Part shown: positions 17,461-26,795 of the stretch, in pieces
Layout: every line of letters starts with the position of its first letter
How positions within the stretch are numbered: position 1 is the stretch's first letter
Assembly (NCBI RefSeq): GCF_017743735.1
Contig: NZ_JAGHRO010000007.1
Location: forward strand, 62,001-126,000
Source of the DNA: Shimia sp. R9_2
GTDB taxonomy: Bacteria > Pseudomonadota > Alphaproteobacteria > Rhodobacterales > Rhodobacteraceae
Direction: 5' to 3'
DNA length: 64,000 nt
Program-made: the position numbers and the translations under genes
The notes under the pieces: model-generated
What the model saw: only the letters and a program-made list of their open reading frames with translations
Told to the model about the DNA's origin: nothing
Database searches by the model: none

Positions 17461-18768
17461 TCAGGTTTGGAGAATACGGGTTTCGGGGACGTCATGGCGT
17501 GCTCTGAAGCGGTCGCAGAAACGGTGGAACAAAGAGGCTTTGCCTGACCTATTTCTTGGAGCTTTCCGGCCGCCAGCAGCGGCGGTCAGCATATCGCCAT
17601 GTTTTAACGGCGCTTCTGACTGCGGCGCGCGCGCGCTGCACAGTTTGTCTTGCTCAGCCAGATAGGCTTCAACGTCTTCAATCGGATCACCAAAGACATC
17701 GACATACTGCTTTTGCTTCAGAGGTTGCGGCGCTATCGGCTGGTCGATCTTCCGCTGCGCTTTGAGCGCCTGCGGCAAGCCAGGTTGCAGCACGCGATTT
17801 GTATCACTCACAAGGTCTTTGATGACGCCAACCACTTCGGGGTCAAACGCTGCCAAAGGTTTGGGAACCGGTCCATCCATCACGCGGATCCAGTCATCCG
17901 CGCTCCGCAGGCGCTCTGTAGCGTCCAAAGTCAAAGCACGATCTGTTGCGATCAACAGCCGAATATCCAGATCAGAGTTTGTCTTTTCCAATGCCGCATA
18001 AGGATCACCCTGATCGGCTTCGATCATCTCAACCCGGGTCTGCGCATCCGGCGGGGGATCCCCCACAAACATCAGATGACAGAGCGCTCCTAGCGAGTAG
18101 ATGTCACTATATGATCCCTGACTGCCCTCTGCCGAATAGAACTCAGGCGGGGAATAGCCGTCTTTCACCGCCAACATCCGACGCTTTTGACCGTCGTCGT
18201 GTTCACTAGAAGCATAGGCCGCACCAAAATCGATCAAGGTGACTTGGCCTGTCTCGCTGAGAATGAGATTGTCTGGCGCTATGTCGCGATGCAAAATGCC
18301 TCGATCATGCAAATACCGAAGCGCGTCTAAAACCTGTCGCAAAACGCTGTCGATGGTGCTCCGGGTCAACCGCCCAGGTGCCCGTTCGACCAAATCCAGC
18401 AGGTCAACGCCCTCCACAAAATCCATTGCGGTATAAGCCGTGCCGTTTTCGGCAAAGGTCTGGTGGACGCCGACGATACCTGGATGATCGAGTTCCGCGA
18501 GACGTAAGGCCTCTCCTTGAAACTGTTCCAAAATGGCGCTGAAATACGGGGCATCCTGCGCCTCAAACGGCTGCACGAAGATGCCATTTCGCCCACAAAT
18601 CTGAGACGGGAAACACTCTTTGATAACCACCGTGCGGTTCAGGCTGTCATGCGCCAAGTAAGTAAGCCCAAAGCCCCCCTGACCAAGCGGGCGAATGATC
18701 TTGTACTGACCACGCAGTAACTCGGTGCCTGACGCCAACGCAGCATATATTTCTTCAGCGTCGTGCAT
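17461..18768 (-). CDS. Ser/Thr protein kinase (Hanks type), cytosolic
   Basis: A 435-aa kinase that heads the operon. The Gly-rich loop is GQGGFGLTY (residues 29-37), the ATP lysine is Lys50 (VIKE), the catalytic loop is HRDIAPDN (His160-Asn167) and the metal site is DFG (Asp180). The usual Lys of HRDxKPxN is Ala, a variant seen in a group of bacterial kinases. The kinase domain ends near residue 290. The C-terminal ~145 residues are basic with no transmembrane helix, unlike PknB-type sensor kinases. Together with FHA and PP2C genes the order recalls the PpkA/Fha/PppA pathway of type VI secretion, but no secretion genes are nearby. Confidence 0.92.
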   Translation of the reverse strand: MHDAEEIYAALASGTELLRGQYKIIRPLGQGGFGLTYLAHDSLNRTVVIKECFPSQICGRNGIFVQPFEAQDAPYFSAILEQFQGEALRLAELDHPGIVGVHQTFAENGTAYTAMDFVEGVDLLDLVERAPGRLTRSTIDSVLRQVLDALRYLHDRGILHRDIAPDNLILSETGQVTLIDFGAAYASSEHDDGQKRRMLAVKDGYSPPEFYSAEGSQGSYSDIYSLGALCHLMFVGDPPPDAQTRVEMIEADQGDPYAALEKTNSDLDIRLLIATDRALTLDATERLRSADDWIRVMDGPVPKPLAAFDPEVVGVIKDLVSDTNRVLQPGLPQALKAQRKIDQPIAPQPLKQKQYVDVFGDPIEDVEAYLAEQDKLCSARAPQSEAPLKHGDMLTAAAGGRKAPRNRSGKASLFHRFCDRFRARHDVPETRILQT

Positions 18769-18866
18769 GCACGCTCATCCCCTTGGCTCCTGTGGCTGTT
18801 GGCTCAGAAATGCGAGTGCAGATCCCCACCGACAGGGCCAAGTTGTGAACGAAATGTGTTTTGATC

Positions 18867-18895
18867 GTGTCATCACCGCGCAATGGGTGTGACAC
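18867..18895. repeat. inverted repeat upstream of the kinase operon
   Basis: Arms gtgtcatcacc and ggtgtgacac face each other around a short loop, about 100 bases before the kinase start and 160 bases after the autotransporter stop. It could be an operator for the operon or a terminator hairpin for the preceding gene. No T-tract is present on the minus strand, which favours an operator slightly. The surrounding 18769-19057 stretch holds no gene. Confidence 0.5.
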
Positions 18896-19057
18896 TCCAT
18901 TCAGGTTTGATGCGAATATTTAGAGGCTAGCTCAAAAGCCGCCCAAAGGGAGAGTACCCCCCTGTCGTCGCCCTCAAAGGTGGAACTCACAAAAGAGAGC
19001 GTTAACATATACCCAACGGGGCTATTAAAATCGTAACAATCGCAAGTCACAGCTTCT

Positions 19058-21208
19058 TTAGAAGCGCGTCCTGAACCCGAACAGAATGGCCGTTTCACGC
19101 TCTCCGGCGATGTTGCCCCGATTCTGAGCATGCGCGAGTGACACACCAAAATTCGTATGATCGGTGAGCGGCCGCACATAGTTCAGCGCGATCCGCATTT
19201 CGCGCTCTTCTGGTGCCAGATCAATCGCAACACTTCGGGTCGAGGCAACACCATTGGCGGACAGCACCGGCAAAGCAACAGAGGTGGAGCCAGATGAAAT
19301 CGCCGCAGGCAACGACACCGCCACACTCAGCCGGTCATTGTGTGCCCACACCCCATGATGTGACAACCTGAGCGCTCCGGCATTCATAAGAACATCCGCA
19401 GCTTGACCAAGGCCAGAGTTCTCCTCGCCCAAGGCATAGCCGAACTCAAAACTAAGCTGCGCCGCCTCAGTGATATCCGCAGACAAGGCCATATCGACTG
19501 CAAAGATCGAAGAGTTGGTACCGCCATTCCAGTCCGACAGGAGGGTTGCGGTGTCATCACCGTAGGTCGCGCTGACGTGCAAGCTGGCAAGGCCCAGATC
19601 AAACCCGCGCGTGACGCCAAACCCCATATTGTCTTGGCCGTCGCCGGTCGACTGGAAAAGCCGAATGTCAAGGTCTGTGTTGTTTGTGAAGAGCGGGATG
19701 CTGCGCCGATCTCCGAAGAACGCAGCGCCACCAGACTGGCGCGTCTCGATCCGGTCAAAAGCTGCGATGTCAGCGAGCGAAAACAGCGGTGCCGACTGGC
19801 GCTCCGCCACGAATTGCGCAGCGTTTACCACAAAGTTGGCAGACAACGCATCGCGGCTGACAAGGTCGACATTGCGAAGTGCCCGTGACACCGCATCCCC
19901 GCTCGCGCCACCCGCCACAACGAGGGGTTTATCCATATTTAAGACCGTGCCGTTCCCTGTCGTGACGGTGGATTGTCCAATCGGCAAAAGCGCTGCGCCA
20001 ACATTGAGAAACCCGTGTCCCCATTCGCTGCTATAGGCGTGCTCAAAACCGGGGACCAGTTCCACGGTGCCATCTTGGGAAAAGCCGTCAAACTCGTTGT
20101 CGGCGGTGGCGAGCAGCCGAACACGCAGCTCTTTGTTTGTCATCGTTGGAAAGGCTTCTGCCAAAAGCGCCAGTGCCCCTGCTACGGTTGGCGCAGCAAA
20201 AGAAGTTCCTGTGCCAAACCCATAGCTGCTGGTTGAATTCGCATTGGCTCCTGTCCAACTGCCGTTGGCAGAAATACACCAGGCTGCAGCTTCAAGGCAG
20301 GCTCCCGACACGCGCTCTGCTGCCACGATGTCGTCTCCATTCAAGACGGGAACGCCGTTGACCACTGCGATCCAGCTGTCCTGCAACGTAGGCTCAAAAA
20401 TAGGCAACCCCGGAAGCAAACCTACATTTGAAATTGTCGAATCATTGGATATCGCAAACAACACGATCCCGTCTTGGGCATACCGCGACAACGCATCCAC
20501 GTAGTCAGACCCCGCTGACGTACTCACAAGACTATTGTAGTTCGATAGGCTCGCGCGACGGCTAGCAAATCCCCAGGAATTGTTGAGAGCGACCGCACGC
20601 GCGTTGCGGGCGGCGTTTGCGGTCTCGGTCAGTTGCCCAAACGTATCAAAGCTCCCAAAGATCACATCAGCGCCCGGCGCAACGCCGATCATATCCGAAG
20701 AATTCCCAGTCGCCACCGACGCCACAAATGTCCCGTGATCATCAACAGACAGGCTGGATCCTGTTGTTATCGATTTGCCGGAGAAGGCCTCATGTGAGGT
20801 CAGGAACCCATTGTCCGAGAAGGCGATGATCTGGCCTGCCCCGGTGAGCCCGGCGGCATGGGCATAATGAATGCCCGCCGTTTCGATAGGATTGCCCTTC
20901 AGCTCAACATCGATACCCGCATCCAGGCGGTTATTGCCATTCCGATCCACATAAACACCCGCAGGAGCATTTTGCAGGCGGTAACGCGCATCGCGGGTCA
21001 AAAGCCGATTGGCAGTTCCGCGCACCGCGTCCAAATTGTCAATGAAGGACGCCAGCAATGTCGGGCTGTTTGTAAATGGGAGCGAAGAGCCAGATCCCGC
21101 GCTCCCCCCGCCACTGGTGCTGGAGGAGTCGTCCTCTCCGCCACCGCATCCGGCCACGAGTGCCGGTAGCAAAGCAAATGCGATCAGTTTGGACGTGGAT
21201 ATTTTCAC
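19058..21208 (-). CDS. subtilisin-type (S8) serine protease autotransporter lipoprotein
   Basis: A 716-aa secreted protein. The N-terminus has a signal peptide with lipobox LVAGC followed by a Gly/Ser-rich linker, so it is probably lipidated. The S8 catalytic triad is visible: Asp in FSDNGF, His in DDHGTFVASV, and Ser in GTGTSFAAP. The C-terminal ~270 residues contain alternating beta-strand sequence ending in an aromatic residue (FGFRTRF), as in autotransporter beta-barrels. Such proteases display or release themselves at the cell surface. It is followed by the kinase operon on the same strand. Confidence 0.9.
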   Translation of the reverse strand: MKISTSKLIAFALLPALVAGCGGGEDDSSSTSGGGSAGSGSSLPFTNSPTLLASFIDNLDAVRGTANRLLTRDARYRLQNAPAGVYVDRNGNNRLDAGIDVELKGNPIETAGIHYAHAAGLTGAGQIIAFSDNGFLTSHEAFSGKSITTGSSLSVDDHGTFVASVATGNSSDMIGVAPGADVIFGSFDTFGQLTETANAARNARAVALNNSWGFASRRASLSNYNSLVSTSAGSDYVDALSRYAQDGIVLFAISNDSTISNVGLLPGLPIFEPTLQDSWIAVVNGVPVLNGDDIVAAERVSGACLEAAAWCISANGSWTGANANSTSSYGFGTGTSFAAPTVAGALALLAEAFPTMTNKELRVRLLATADNEFDGFSQDGTVELVPGFEHAYSSEWGHGFLNVGAALLPIGQSTVTTGNGTVLNMDKPLVVAGGASGDAVSRALRNVDLVSRDALSANFVVNAAQFVAERQSAPLFSLADIAAFDRIETRQSGGAAFFGDRRSIPLFTNNTDLDIRLFQSTGDGQDNMGFGVTRGFDLGLASLHVSATYGDDTATLLSDWNGGTNSSIFAVDMALSADITEAAQLSFEFGYALGEENSGLGQAADVLMNAGALRLSHHGVWAHNDRLSVAVSLPAAISSGSTSVALPVLSANGVASTRSVAIDLAPEEREMRIALNYVRPLTDHTNFGVSLAHAQNRGNIAGERETAILFGFRTRF

Positions 21209-21413
21209 TTTGCTCGACCTTCAGTTCAGTAAAATCTGCCGCGCAACAATGCGCCAAAAAAACTAGCCAATGCTTAAACAGAAATACAATCTTAAGACGA
21301 TCAAAAATCACCATGTGTGGACTTCGTGCACATGCTGGCCTACGTCCTAAAATCGCACATTTCCGACCAAAGCGCGATTGACAGGCTACAGGCTGTGGTC
21401 CGACCCTAACGAT

Positions 21414-22076
21414 ATGCTCCGCTTCGCTCTTTCCTTCTGTCTGATCACCTCAGCCGCCGCAGCTCAAAATCACTGCCCCGAAGACGCCATGATCGTATTT
21501 GACGGCTCTGGCTCTATGGCTGAGATGGGCTTTAACAACATCTCCGAGCCGCGCATCTTCGAAGCTCGCCGTGCGATCAAACGGGCTGTCCCCGACATCG
21601 CCCGAACGCGCCGCCTCGGCCTGATTGTCTATGGCCCCGGCGGAGAAAACACTTGCTCCGGCCTCGATCTGCGCTTTCCCCCGACGAGGAATGCCGCTGG
21701 GCCTATCATCACAGCCATCGAACGCTTGCAGCCCGCTGGCGAAACGGCGATTGCTGACGCAGTGAGCCTTGCGGCCAAGACGCTCAATGGCAAGGGCACA
21801 ATTGTTCTTGTGACCGACGGGAAAGAAACCTGCGGAGGCGCGCCATGCCAAGTGGCTGCCGAATTGGCCGCAACCACTGATCTCACCGTGCATGTCATCG
21901 GCTTTAAAGTACGCGGGGATCGGTTTAGCTGGGCGGAAGACAGTGACTACGACCAAAAAATCAGCGTGGCACAATGTCTGTCAGAGCGCACAGGCGGATA
22001 CTATGTCGGGACCGAAACCGTCGATGAATTGGTGAGCGCGCTGCAACGCACACTTGGGTGTCCGCTGCTGTTCTGA
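21414..22076 (+). CDS. secreted von Willebrand factor A domain protein
   Basis: A 220-aa protein with a signal peptide (MLRFALSFCLITSAAAAQ) and a single VWA domain filling the rest. The metal-ion-dependent adhesion site is intact: DGSGSM, Thr in AGETAIAD, and Asp in VTDGKETC. Several Cys pairs suggest periplasmic disulfides. The ATG at 21414 is chosen because it starts the signal peptide; the frame is open a little further upstream. It converges with the permease gene 22099-22902. Protein partners are unknown; VWA proteins also occur in methanol dehydrogenase clusters, but a link to the PQQ genes next door is only a guess. Confidence 0.85.
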   Translation: MLRFALSFCLITSAAAAQNHCPEDAMIVFDGSGSMAEMGFNNISEPRIFEARRAIKRAVPDIARTRRLGLIVYGPGGENTCSGLDLRFPPTRNAAGPIITAIERLQPAGETAIADAVSLAAKTLNGKGTIVLVTDGKETCGGAPCQVAAELAATTDLTVHVIGFKVRGDRFSWAEDSDYDQKISVAQCLSERTGGYYVGTETVDELVSALQRTLGCPLLF

Positions 22077-22098
22077 ATGCGAACGAACTGCCAGAACA

Positions 22099-22902
22099 CT
22101 ACTTCACCTCTGCGCCCCGCCACAGGCGCGCGCGGGTCTCCCCCGTCTGAACCAGCAAGTACTCAATCAGCAACATCACCGCAACGAAGCTCAAGGAATA
22201 GGCCATCACATGCGCTGTCTCAAAGAGCTGGAAATAGAGATGGATCTGAAATCCAACACCGTTCCCACGCCCCAAAAATTCGACCACCAGTACGATCTTC
22301 CAGATCATCGCCAAACCGTTGCGCACAGATGTCGAGACATAGGGTGCCAACTGCGGCCAAATCACATGGCGTAACCTCTTCCACAACGACATGCGAAACA
22401 CCTGTGCCATCTCTGCAATCGCACGGTCTCGCGCCAGCACACCTTCGCGAATGGTCACAATCACCATGGCCGTCTTATTCACAGACACCGCCAAAATGGC
22501 TGCAAACTCGTTTAAACCCAACCAGAGATAGGCCAAAACGATCACCACCAAAGCAGGCAGGTTCAAGAACACCACAACCCATGGATCGGCCCATTGGTTC
22601 AACCGCGGCATCAGCCCAAGTGCTATCCCGATCACGGTGCCAAAGAGCATGGCGCATGTGAAAGCTGCGGCCACACGCAAGAGTGTCGCGCTCATGTGGT
22701 GCCACAAATCGCCGGCACTGGCCTCCGCGACCATCACCTTCATCACCTCCACGGGGGATGGCAGGACCGTTGGGTCCGCCATCCCCAGGGCGCAAGCCCA
22801 CCAAAGTGTAATCAAACCGCAAAGCGAAATCGCCACCACGACGGGACGTCGCGCGGTGCCTGATGCGCCTGCGTTTTGAAAAGCCTTCGCCATAAGTGCC
22901 AT
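22099..22902 (-). CDS. NitT/TauT-type ABC transporter permease
   Basis: A 267-aa inner-membrane permease of the nitrate/sulfonate/taurine class (BPD_transp_1), with about six helices and the EAA-type loop EMAQVFRMSLWKRLRHVIWPQ. Its ATPase and binding protein are probably those at 30984-31583 and 31583-32569, which are on the same strand but 8 kb away. The intervening DNA carries the rest of the PQQ genes. The start faces the NosR-like gene across about 80 bases. Confidence 0.88.
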   Translation of the reverse strand: MALMAKAFQNAGASGTARRPVVVAISLCGLITLWWACALGMADPTVLPSPVEVMKVMVAEASAGDLWHHMSATLLRVAAAFTCAMLFGTVIGIALGLMPRLNQWADPWVVVFLNLPALVVIVLAYLWLGLNEFAAILAVSVNKTAMVIVTIREGVLARDRAIAEMAQVFRMSLWKRLRHVIWPQLAPYVSTSVRNGLAMIWKIVLVVEFLGRGNGVGFQIHLYFQLFETAHVMAYSLSFVAVMLLIEYLLVQTGETRARLWRGAEVK

Positions 22903-22983
22903 CCAGTCCAGAAAGGGCGCCGCTTTGGAATTTAGACAAAGGTCGCATTTAGAGTTGTCCCACCAGAGTTTAGCGTCTCCGAC

Positions 22984-25050
22984 ATGCGGGTTCTCGTCAC
23001 AATTTTCATGCTACTAGTTACCGCCGCTCAGGCCGAAGTTCTAACCAAGGAAGAGCTCTCGGAACTTGTTATTCCCCCTTACAGTCTGGGCGATCAGGTG
23101 AACGACAAAGGACTGTGGGAGCTCGATAATTCAGGCGGTCAGCACGCAGGCTACATCTTTGAAACAGAGCCGCTCGCGCCTCTCCCCGGTTTCGCGGGCG
23201 CGCCAATCAACGTGTTGGTGACGCTCGATCTTGAGGGCAACTATCTGGATATGCGGCTCTTGCAGCACAACGAGCCCATATTTGTGTCTGGCCTCGGCAA
23301 CGCGGCTTTCCACAAGTTCTTTGAGCAATACCGCGGTCACAACATCGCATCCTCTCTTGTGGTTGGGACACCCTATGGTGATGCAGGAAGCGCAAGTGGT
23401 TCGCTGGTCTATCTTGATGGGGTGACCAAAGCGACGGCAAGCGTGCGGATCGCCCATGAATCCATTCTGGCGGCAACCACACAAATTGCGCGCGAGAAAA
23501 TGCAGGGTGTCGCCGCCGGTCCGCCTGCCCATCCAACACGGGATTATGTCGAAGACCTGTCTTGGAACGATCTGGTTGAACAGGGCCTCGCCCAGCGCTT
23601 TCTGGTCACCAACGCTGAAATCGAAGCTGTGTTTGAAGGCACCCTCTGGGCCGATGACGATCCCGAAGCGCAAGATGATCCAGACGGGGCCTATCTTGAC
23701 CTCTGGATCGTCGATGTCGGCCCCCCTTCCATTGCGCGTGCAATTCTGGACGAAGACACCTTCGCAGAGCTTCAGGGATTTCTTGAAATCTCAGACTTTG
23801 ACGAACCGCTGCTTTTGCTGGAAGCGGGCCGTCATGGATTGGTTTCAGAAGACTTCATCCGCAACACCTCGCCGGACTGGCTATCAGCGGAGCAATTTGG
23901 CCTGCCAGTCGCCTTGCGAGACAGCGACCTGTTTGTCGATCTCCACCGTGATGTGCCCAATCACCTGCACGACGCCACCGCGATGATCCTGCGCACGGAC
24001 AGAAGGCTTGGCTTTGACCCCACTTCAGAATGGCAGCTTAATGTGCTGGCATTGCGCGAACACGGCTCCTTCATGCCTCAGATCGGCAGCGAAACACTCT
24101 CTATCACACATTCCACCGACGCGCGGTTTTTCACACGCCCCGAAATCCCCAAGCCGTTGCCGCCATGGCGCGAAGCACTTCGCAATCGGCAGACCGACCT
24201 TATTGTTCTTGGCGTCAGCCTCATCGCTCTGTTCGCCGCTCTGTTTTCCAAAATGCACGCGCTCGCCAGCTGGCGCTGGTTCACCCCGGCGCGGCTGACA
24301 TTTCTCGCCGTCATGACCGGCTTTGTCGGGCTCTGGGGACAAGGACAGCTGTCGATTGTCACTGTCATCGGAGTGCTGCGTACCGCTTGGGAAGGAGGCA
24401 CTTACGCCTTTCTGCTCTACGACCCCTTCTCGCTTCTGGTTTGGGGCGCGGCCATTGTCGGGTTTATCCTATGGGGACGTGCTCTTTTCTGCGGCTGGCT
24501 TTGCCCCTTTGGCGCGTTACAGGAATTCGCGCACCATATTGGCCGCGCATTGCATTTGCCAGAAATTGAACCCTCAGCCCTCTGGGACAAACGCCTGAAG
24601 GCTCTAAAATATGTCATTCTTGCCAGCTTGGTGGGGTTGATAGTCTTATCCCCTCAACACATCGACAAAGCCGCAGAAGTCGAGCCGTTCAAAACTGCGA
24701 TCACCACCTTCTTCATTCGCGAATGGTACTACGTTGCCTACGCTGTCGGGCTGCTACTGCTCTCAACCGTGCTTTTCAAAGGCTTCTGCCGCTATGTCTG
24801 CCCATTGGGGGCCTGCATGGCGATTGGCGGCCTTCTGCGCGGACGCGACTGGATTGCGCGCCGCGAAGAATGCGGCTCCCCCTGCCAACTCTGCAAAGTA
24901 CGCTGCAACTACAAATCCATCGCCCCCAAAGGACAGATCCAATATTCAGAGTGCTTCGGCTGTTTGGATTGCGTAACCATCCACGACGACGCTCAGACGT
25001 GTGTGCCGCTGGTCCTCGCGGCACGGGCACGCGAACGTATGTCCGCATGA
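22984..25050 (+). CDS. NosR/NirI-like membrane flavo-iron-sulfur protein
   Basis: A 688-aa protein. It has a signal peptide, then a periplasmic FMN-binding domain with a candidate ApbE site TKATAS (Thr151), several membrane helices between about residues 405 and 620, and Cys motifs on the cytoplasmic side: CGWLCPFGALQEF, CRYVCPLGACM and a ferredoxin-like C-terminus (CGSPCQLCKVRCNYK, CFGCLDC). NosR/NirI proteins pass electrons across the membrane or regulate periplasmic enzymes. Homologues are common in PQQ-alcohol oxidation clusters, which fits the neighbours here. No nos or nir genes are present. Confidence 0.9.
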   Translation: MRVLVTIFMLLVTAAQAEVLTKEELSELVIPPYSLGDQVNDKGLWELDNSGGQHAGYIFETEPLAPLPGFAGAPINVLVTLDLEGNYLDMRLLQHNEPIFVSGLGNAAFHKFFEQYRGHNIASSLVVGTPYGDAGSASGSLVYLDGVTKATASVRIAHESILAATTQIAREKMQGVAAGPPAHPTRDYVEDLSWNDLVEQGLAQRFLVTNAEIEAVFEGTLWADDDPEAQDDPDGAYLDLWIVDVGPPSIARAILDEDTFAELQGFLEISDFDEPLLLLEAGRHGLVSEDFIRNTSPDWLSAEQFGLPVALRDSDLFVDLHRDVPNHLHDATAMILRTDRRLGFDPTSEWQLNVLALREHGSFMPQIGSETLSITHSTDARFFTRPEIPKPLPPWREALRNRQTDLIVLGVSLIALFAALFSKMHALASWRWFTPARLTFLAVMTGFVGLWGQGQLSIVTVIGVLRTAWEGGTYAFLLYDPFSLLVWGAAIVGFILWGRALFCGWLCPFGALQEFAHHIGRALHLPEIEPSALWDKRLKALKYVILASLVGLIVLSPQHIDKAAEVEPFKTAITTFFIREWYYVAYAVGLLLLSTVLFKGFCRYVCPLGACMAIGGLLRGRDWIARREECGSPCQLCKVRCNYKSIAPKGQIQYSECFGCLDCVTIHDDAQTCVPLVLAARARERMSA

Positions 25051-25075
25051 CGCGGCGCTCGTTTGCACTTAAATC

Positions 25076-25969
25076 CTAGCGTTCAGGCGGCAAATGGGTC
25101 AGTCCGTAGCCCGCAAAGATCTCTGCGATCCGCCCATCCTGCAAGGCCGCATAAATTGCATCATCAACCGAATAGCTAAGCGGTCGATAGCGGAAGTTCA
25201 CGCCCAGCCCGATGGTCCATTTGCCAACAGCAAAGCCCGGCAACGGCGGCTGATGCACGCCAACACCGTCCCCTGCTCCGTATTCCAGCTGCGCCAGCGG
25301 CCCCATCGCCGCCATCACCTCACCGGCCTGCAAGGCCGCCATCGCCTCGGTCATAGAGGGAAAGCGGTGGATCTTGTCACCACCGCCCCGACCGCCAATC
25401 AGGCTCGTCAGGTAGAAGTCCGCGATCGAGTCATTTTCGACCGCCACAGTGTCAAATCGGAAATATGCCGGAACCGGCTTGTCATCGGGATACTTGGCCT
25501 CATCATAAGCAATCGCAATTGTTTCCGAGGCATACTGCCCTGTGAACACCACCTGCTCGACGCGGCAAGTGAATTCGCTGTCATAAGGCACCCGCAACAT
25601 CACATTGGAAACTGCGCCCCCGACAATCGGCCCCTTCCACAGCGTGTTACGCAGATCGGCCTCAAGGTTTTCATCAGGCGACACAAATTTGAACCTGGCT
25701 TTGACGCCGAGGTCCTCAGCGATCAGCTCGCCAATCTTAATATCAATCCCGGCAGGCGCGCCATTTTCCTCAAAGGAATAGGGCGGGAAATCCTCGTAGA
25801 CCGCGAACTCGATCCACCCCCGCTCCTGGATGGTGTCCAGATCTACGCCCACAATATCCCGGCTCGCGTTTTGCGGCTTGGGTTGGGGGACATGGTTCTC
25901 ACAACGCGCCTGCGCCAACCCGGGAAAGGCCAGCGCAGCACATATCAAAACATGGGAATATTTCTTCAC
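25076..25969 (-). CDS. XoxJ/MxaJ-like periplasmic binding protein of PQQ dehydrogenase system
   Basis: A 297-aa protein with a signal peptide (MKKYSHVLICAALAFPGLAQA) and the solute-binding fold of family 3. The sequence ERGWIEFAVYEDFPPYSF and the later GKWTIGLGVNFRYRPL match the quinoprotein-dehydrogenase-associated group that includes MxaJ and XoxJ. These proteins are thought to help assemble or activate the dehydrogenase rather than serve transport. It directly follows the pedF cytochrome gene and converges with the NosR-like gene. Confidence 0.88.
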   Translation of the reverse strand: MKKYSHVLICAALAFPGLAQARCENHVPQPKPQNASRDIVGVDLDTIQERGWIEFAVYEDFPPYSFEENGAPAGIDIKIGELIAEDLGVKARFKFVSPDENLEADLRNTLWKGPIVGGAVSNVMLRVPYDSEFTCRVEQVVFTGQYASETIAIAYDEAKYPDDKPVPAYFRFDTVAVENDSIADFYLTSLIGGRGGGDKIHRFPSMTEAMAALQAGEVMAAMGPLAQLEYGAGDGVGVHQPPLPGFAVGKWTIGLGVNFRYRPLSYSVDDAIYAALQDGRIAEIFAGYGLTHLPPER

Positions 25970-26650
25970 TTACTGTGCCGCCGATAGTCCAATGGTGAGT
26001 GCTTCATGAGCACTTTTGACGTCAACGGCCTCTGCCGCAAGATATTTTGCCGCCCGAAACGGCGCGCTGTCGGCCACCGGCGCCCCTGAGCCCGTTTCAA
26101 CACCAGAAGCAATCTGCGCCAGCTCCACCTGCAACGCACTGACGTCTCCCGCACCACCAGTCTCAATCGATACCAACGCGTCGCGAATTTCCTTGAGTCT
26201 TGGCGTCACATCATCAAGCGCGCCATCGTCAGGACGGGCCTCGATATAGGTCCGGATTGCCCAGGCCGCTTTCTGCCCCAGCAACTCGTCAAAAGCAGGC
26301 ATCTTGGTGATCCCGTTCTGCGTATAGCCATATCGGAACCGCTCAACGTACCACTCATCCCCGTATTCTTCGGCTTCCAGATAGCGCAGATCCGGAGCCA
26401 AACCGCCAGAAATCACCTCCAGGCCATGACAGCGCGCACAATTCTGATTGTAGCCTGACGCTCCAATCCGGACGGCCTCAGACCACACCTCTTCGCCCAT
26501 GGCCCGATACGGGTTTTCGATCAGCCACTCGTCCCCCACATCCGGCAATGCCTCCGTGTTCACCGGCTGCGGGGCCACATCTCCATGCCCAAAAACAGAC
26601 GTCGCGCTCAGCGCCACCACTGAAAATGCCATCACAACCCGATTTGCCAT
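25970..26650 (-). CDS. pedF: cytochrome c-550 PedF, electron acceptor of PQQ alcohol dehydrogenase
   Basis: A 226-aa periplasmic c-type cytochrome. The ATG at 26650 follows a ribosome binding site (ggaggg) and gives a signal peptide ending near FGHG. One haem motif, CARCH, lies in YNQNCARCHGLEVISGG, and a likely Met ligand in ITKMPAF. The segment GDEWLIENPYR is characteristic of the PedF/c-550 group that accepts electrons from ExaA/ExaF-type enzymes. The C-terminal ~75 residues after the haem domain are helical and less conserved. It forms a two-gene operon with the XoxJ-like gene. Confidence 0.9.
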   Translation of the reverse strand: MANRVVMAFSVVALSATSVFGHGDVAPQPVNTEALPDVGDEWLIENPYRAMGEEVWSEAVRIGASGYNQNCARCHGLEVISGGLAPDLRYLEAEEYGDEWYVERFRYGYTQNGITKMPAFDELLGQKAAWAIRTYIEARPDDGALDDVTPRLKEIRDALVSIETGGAGDVSALQVELAQIASGVETGSGAPVADSAPFRAAKYLAAEAVDVKSAHEALTIGLSAAQ

Positions 26651-26795
26651 GAGACCCTCCATAGACAGTTTACACAAGTTGCTCATGTTCTAGAGCGGGG
26701 TTTGGGCATGCGGCTATTAGACCAAAGTTTCGATTAGGCACCTCTTTCGACTAAAGTCCTATGGTGCCGCAAATGCGTCTAGATAGCCTGCAGCC

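Noticed and set aside
17461-18768. Kinase/FHA/PP2C set as part of a type VI secretion locus
   Set aside because: No Tss, Hcp, VgrG or ClpV genes lie in the window; only the three signalling types match.
22984-25050. NosR-like gene as evidence for nitrous oxide reduction
   Set aside because: No nosZ or other nos genes are present, and the neighbours are PQQ-oxidation genes.
25094-25987. Plus-strand frame of 297 codons over the XoxJ-like gene
   Set aside because: The minus-strand gene has a signal peptide and family motifs; the opposite frame has neither.
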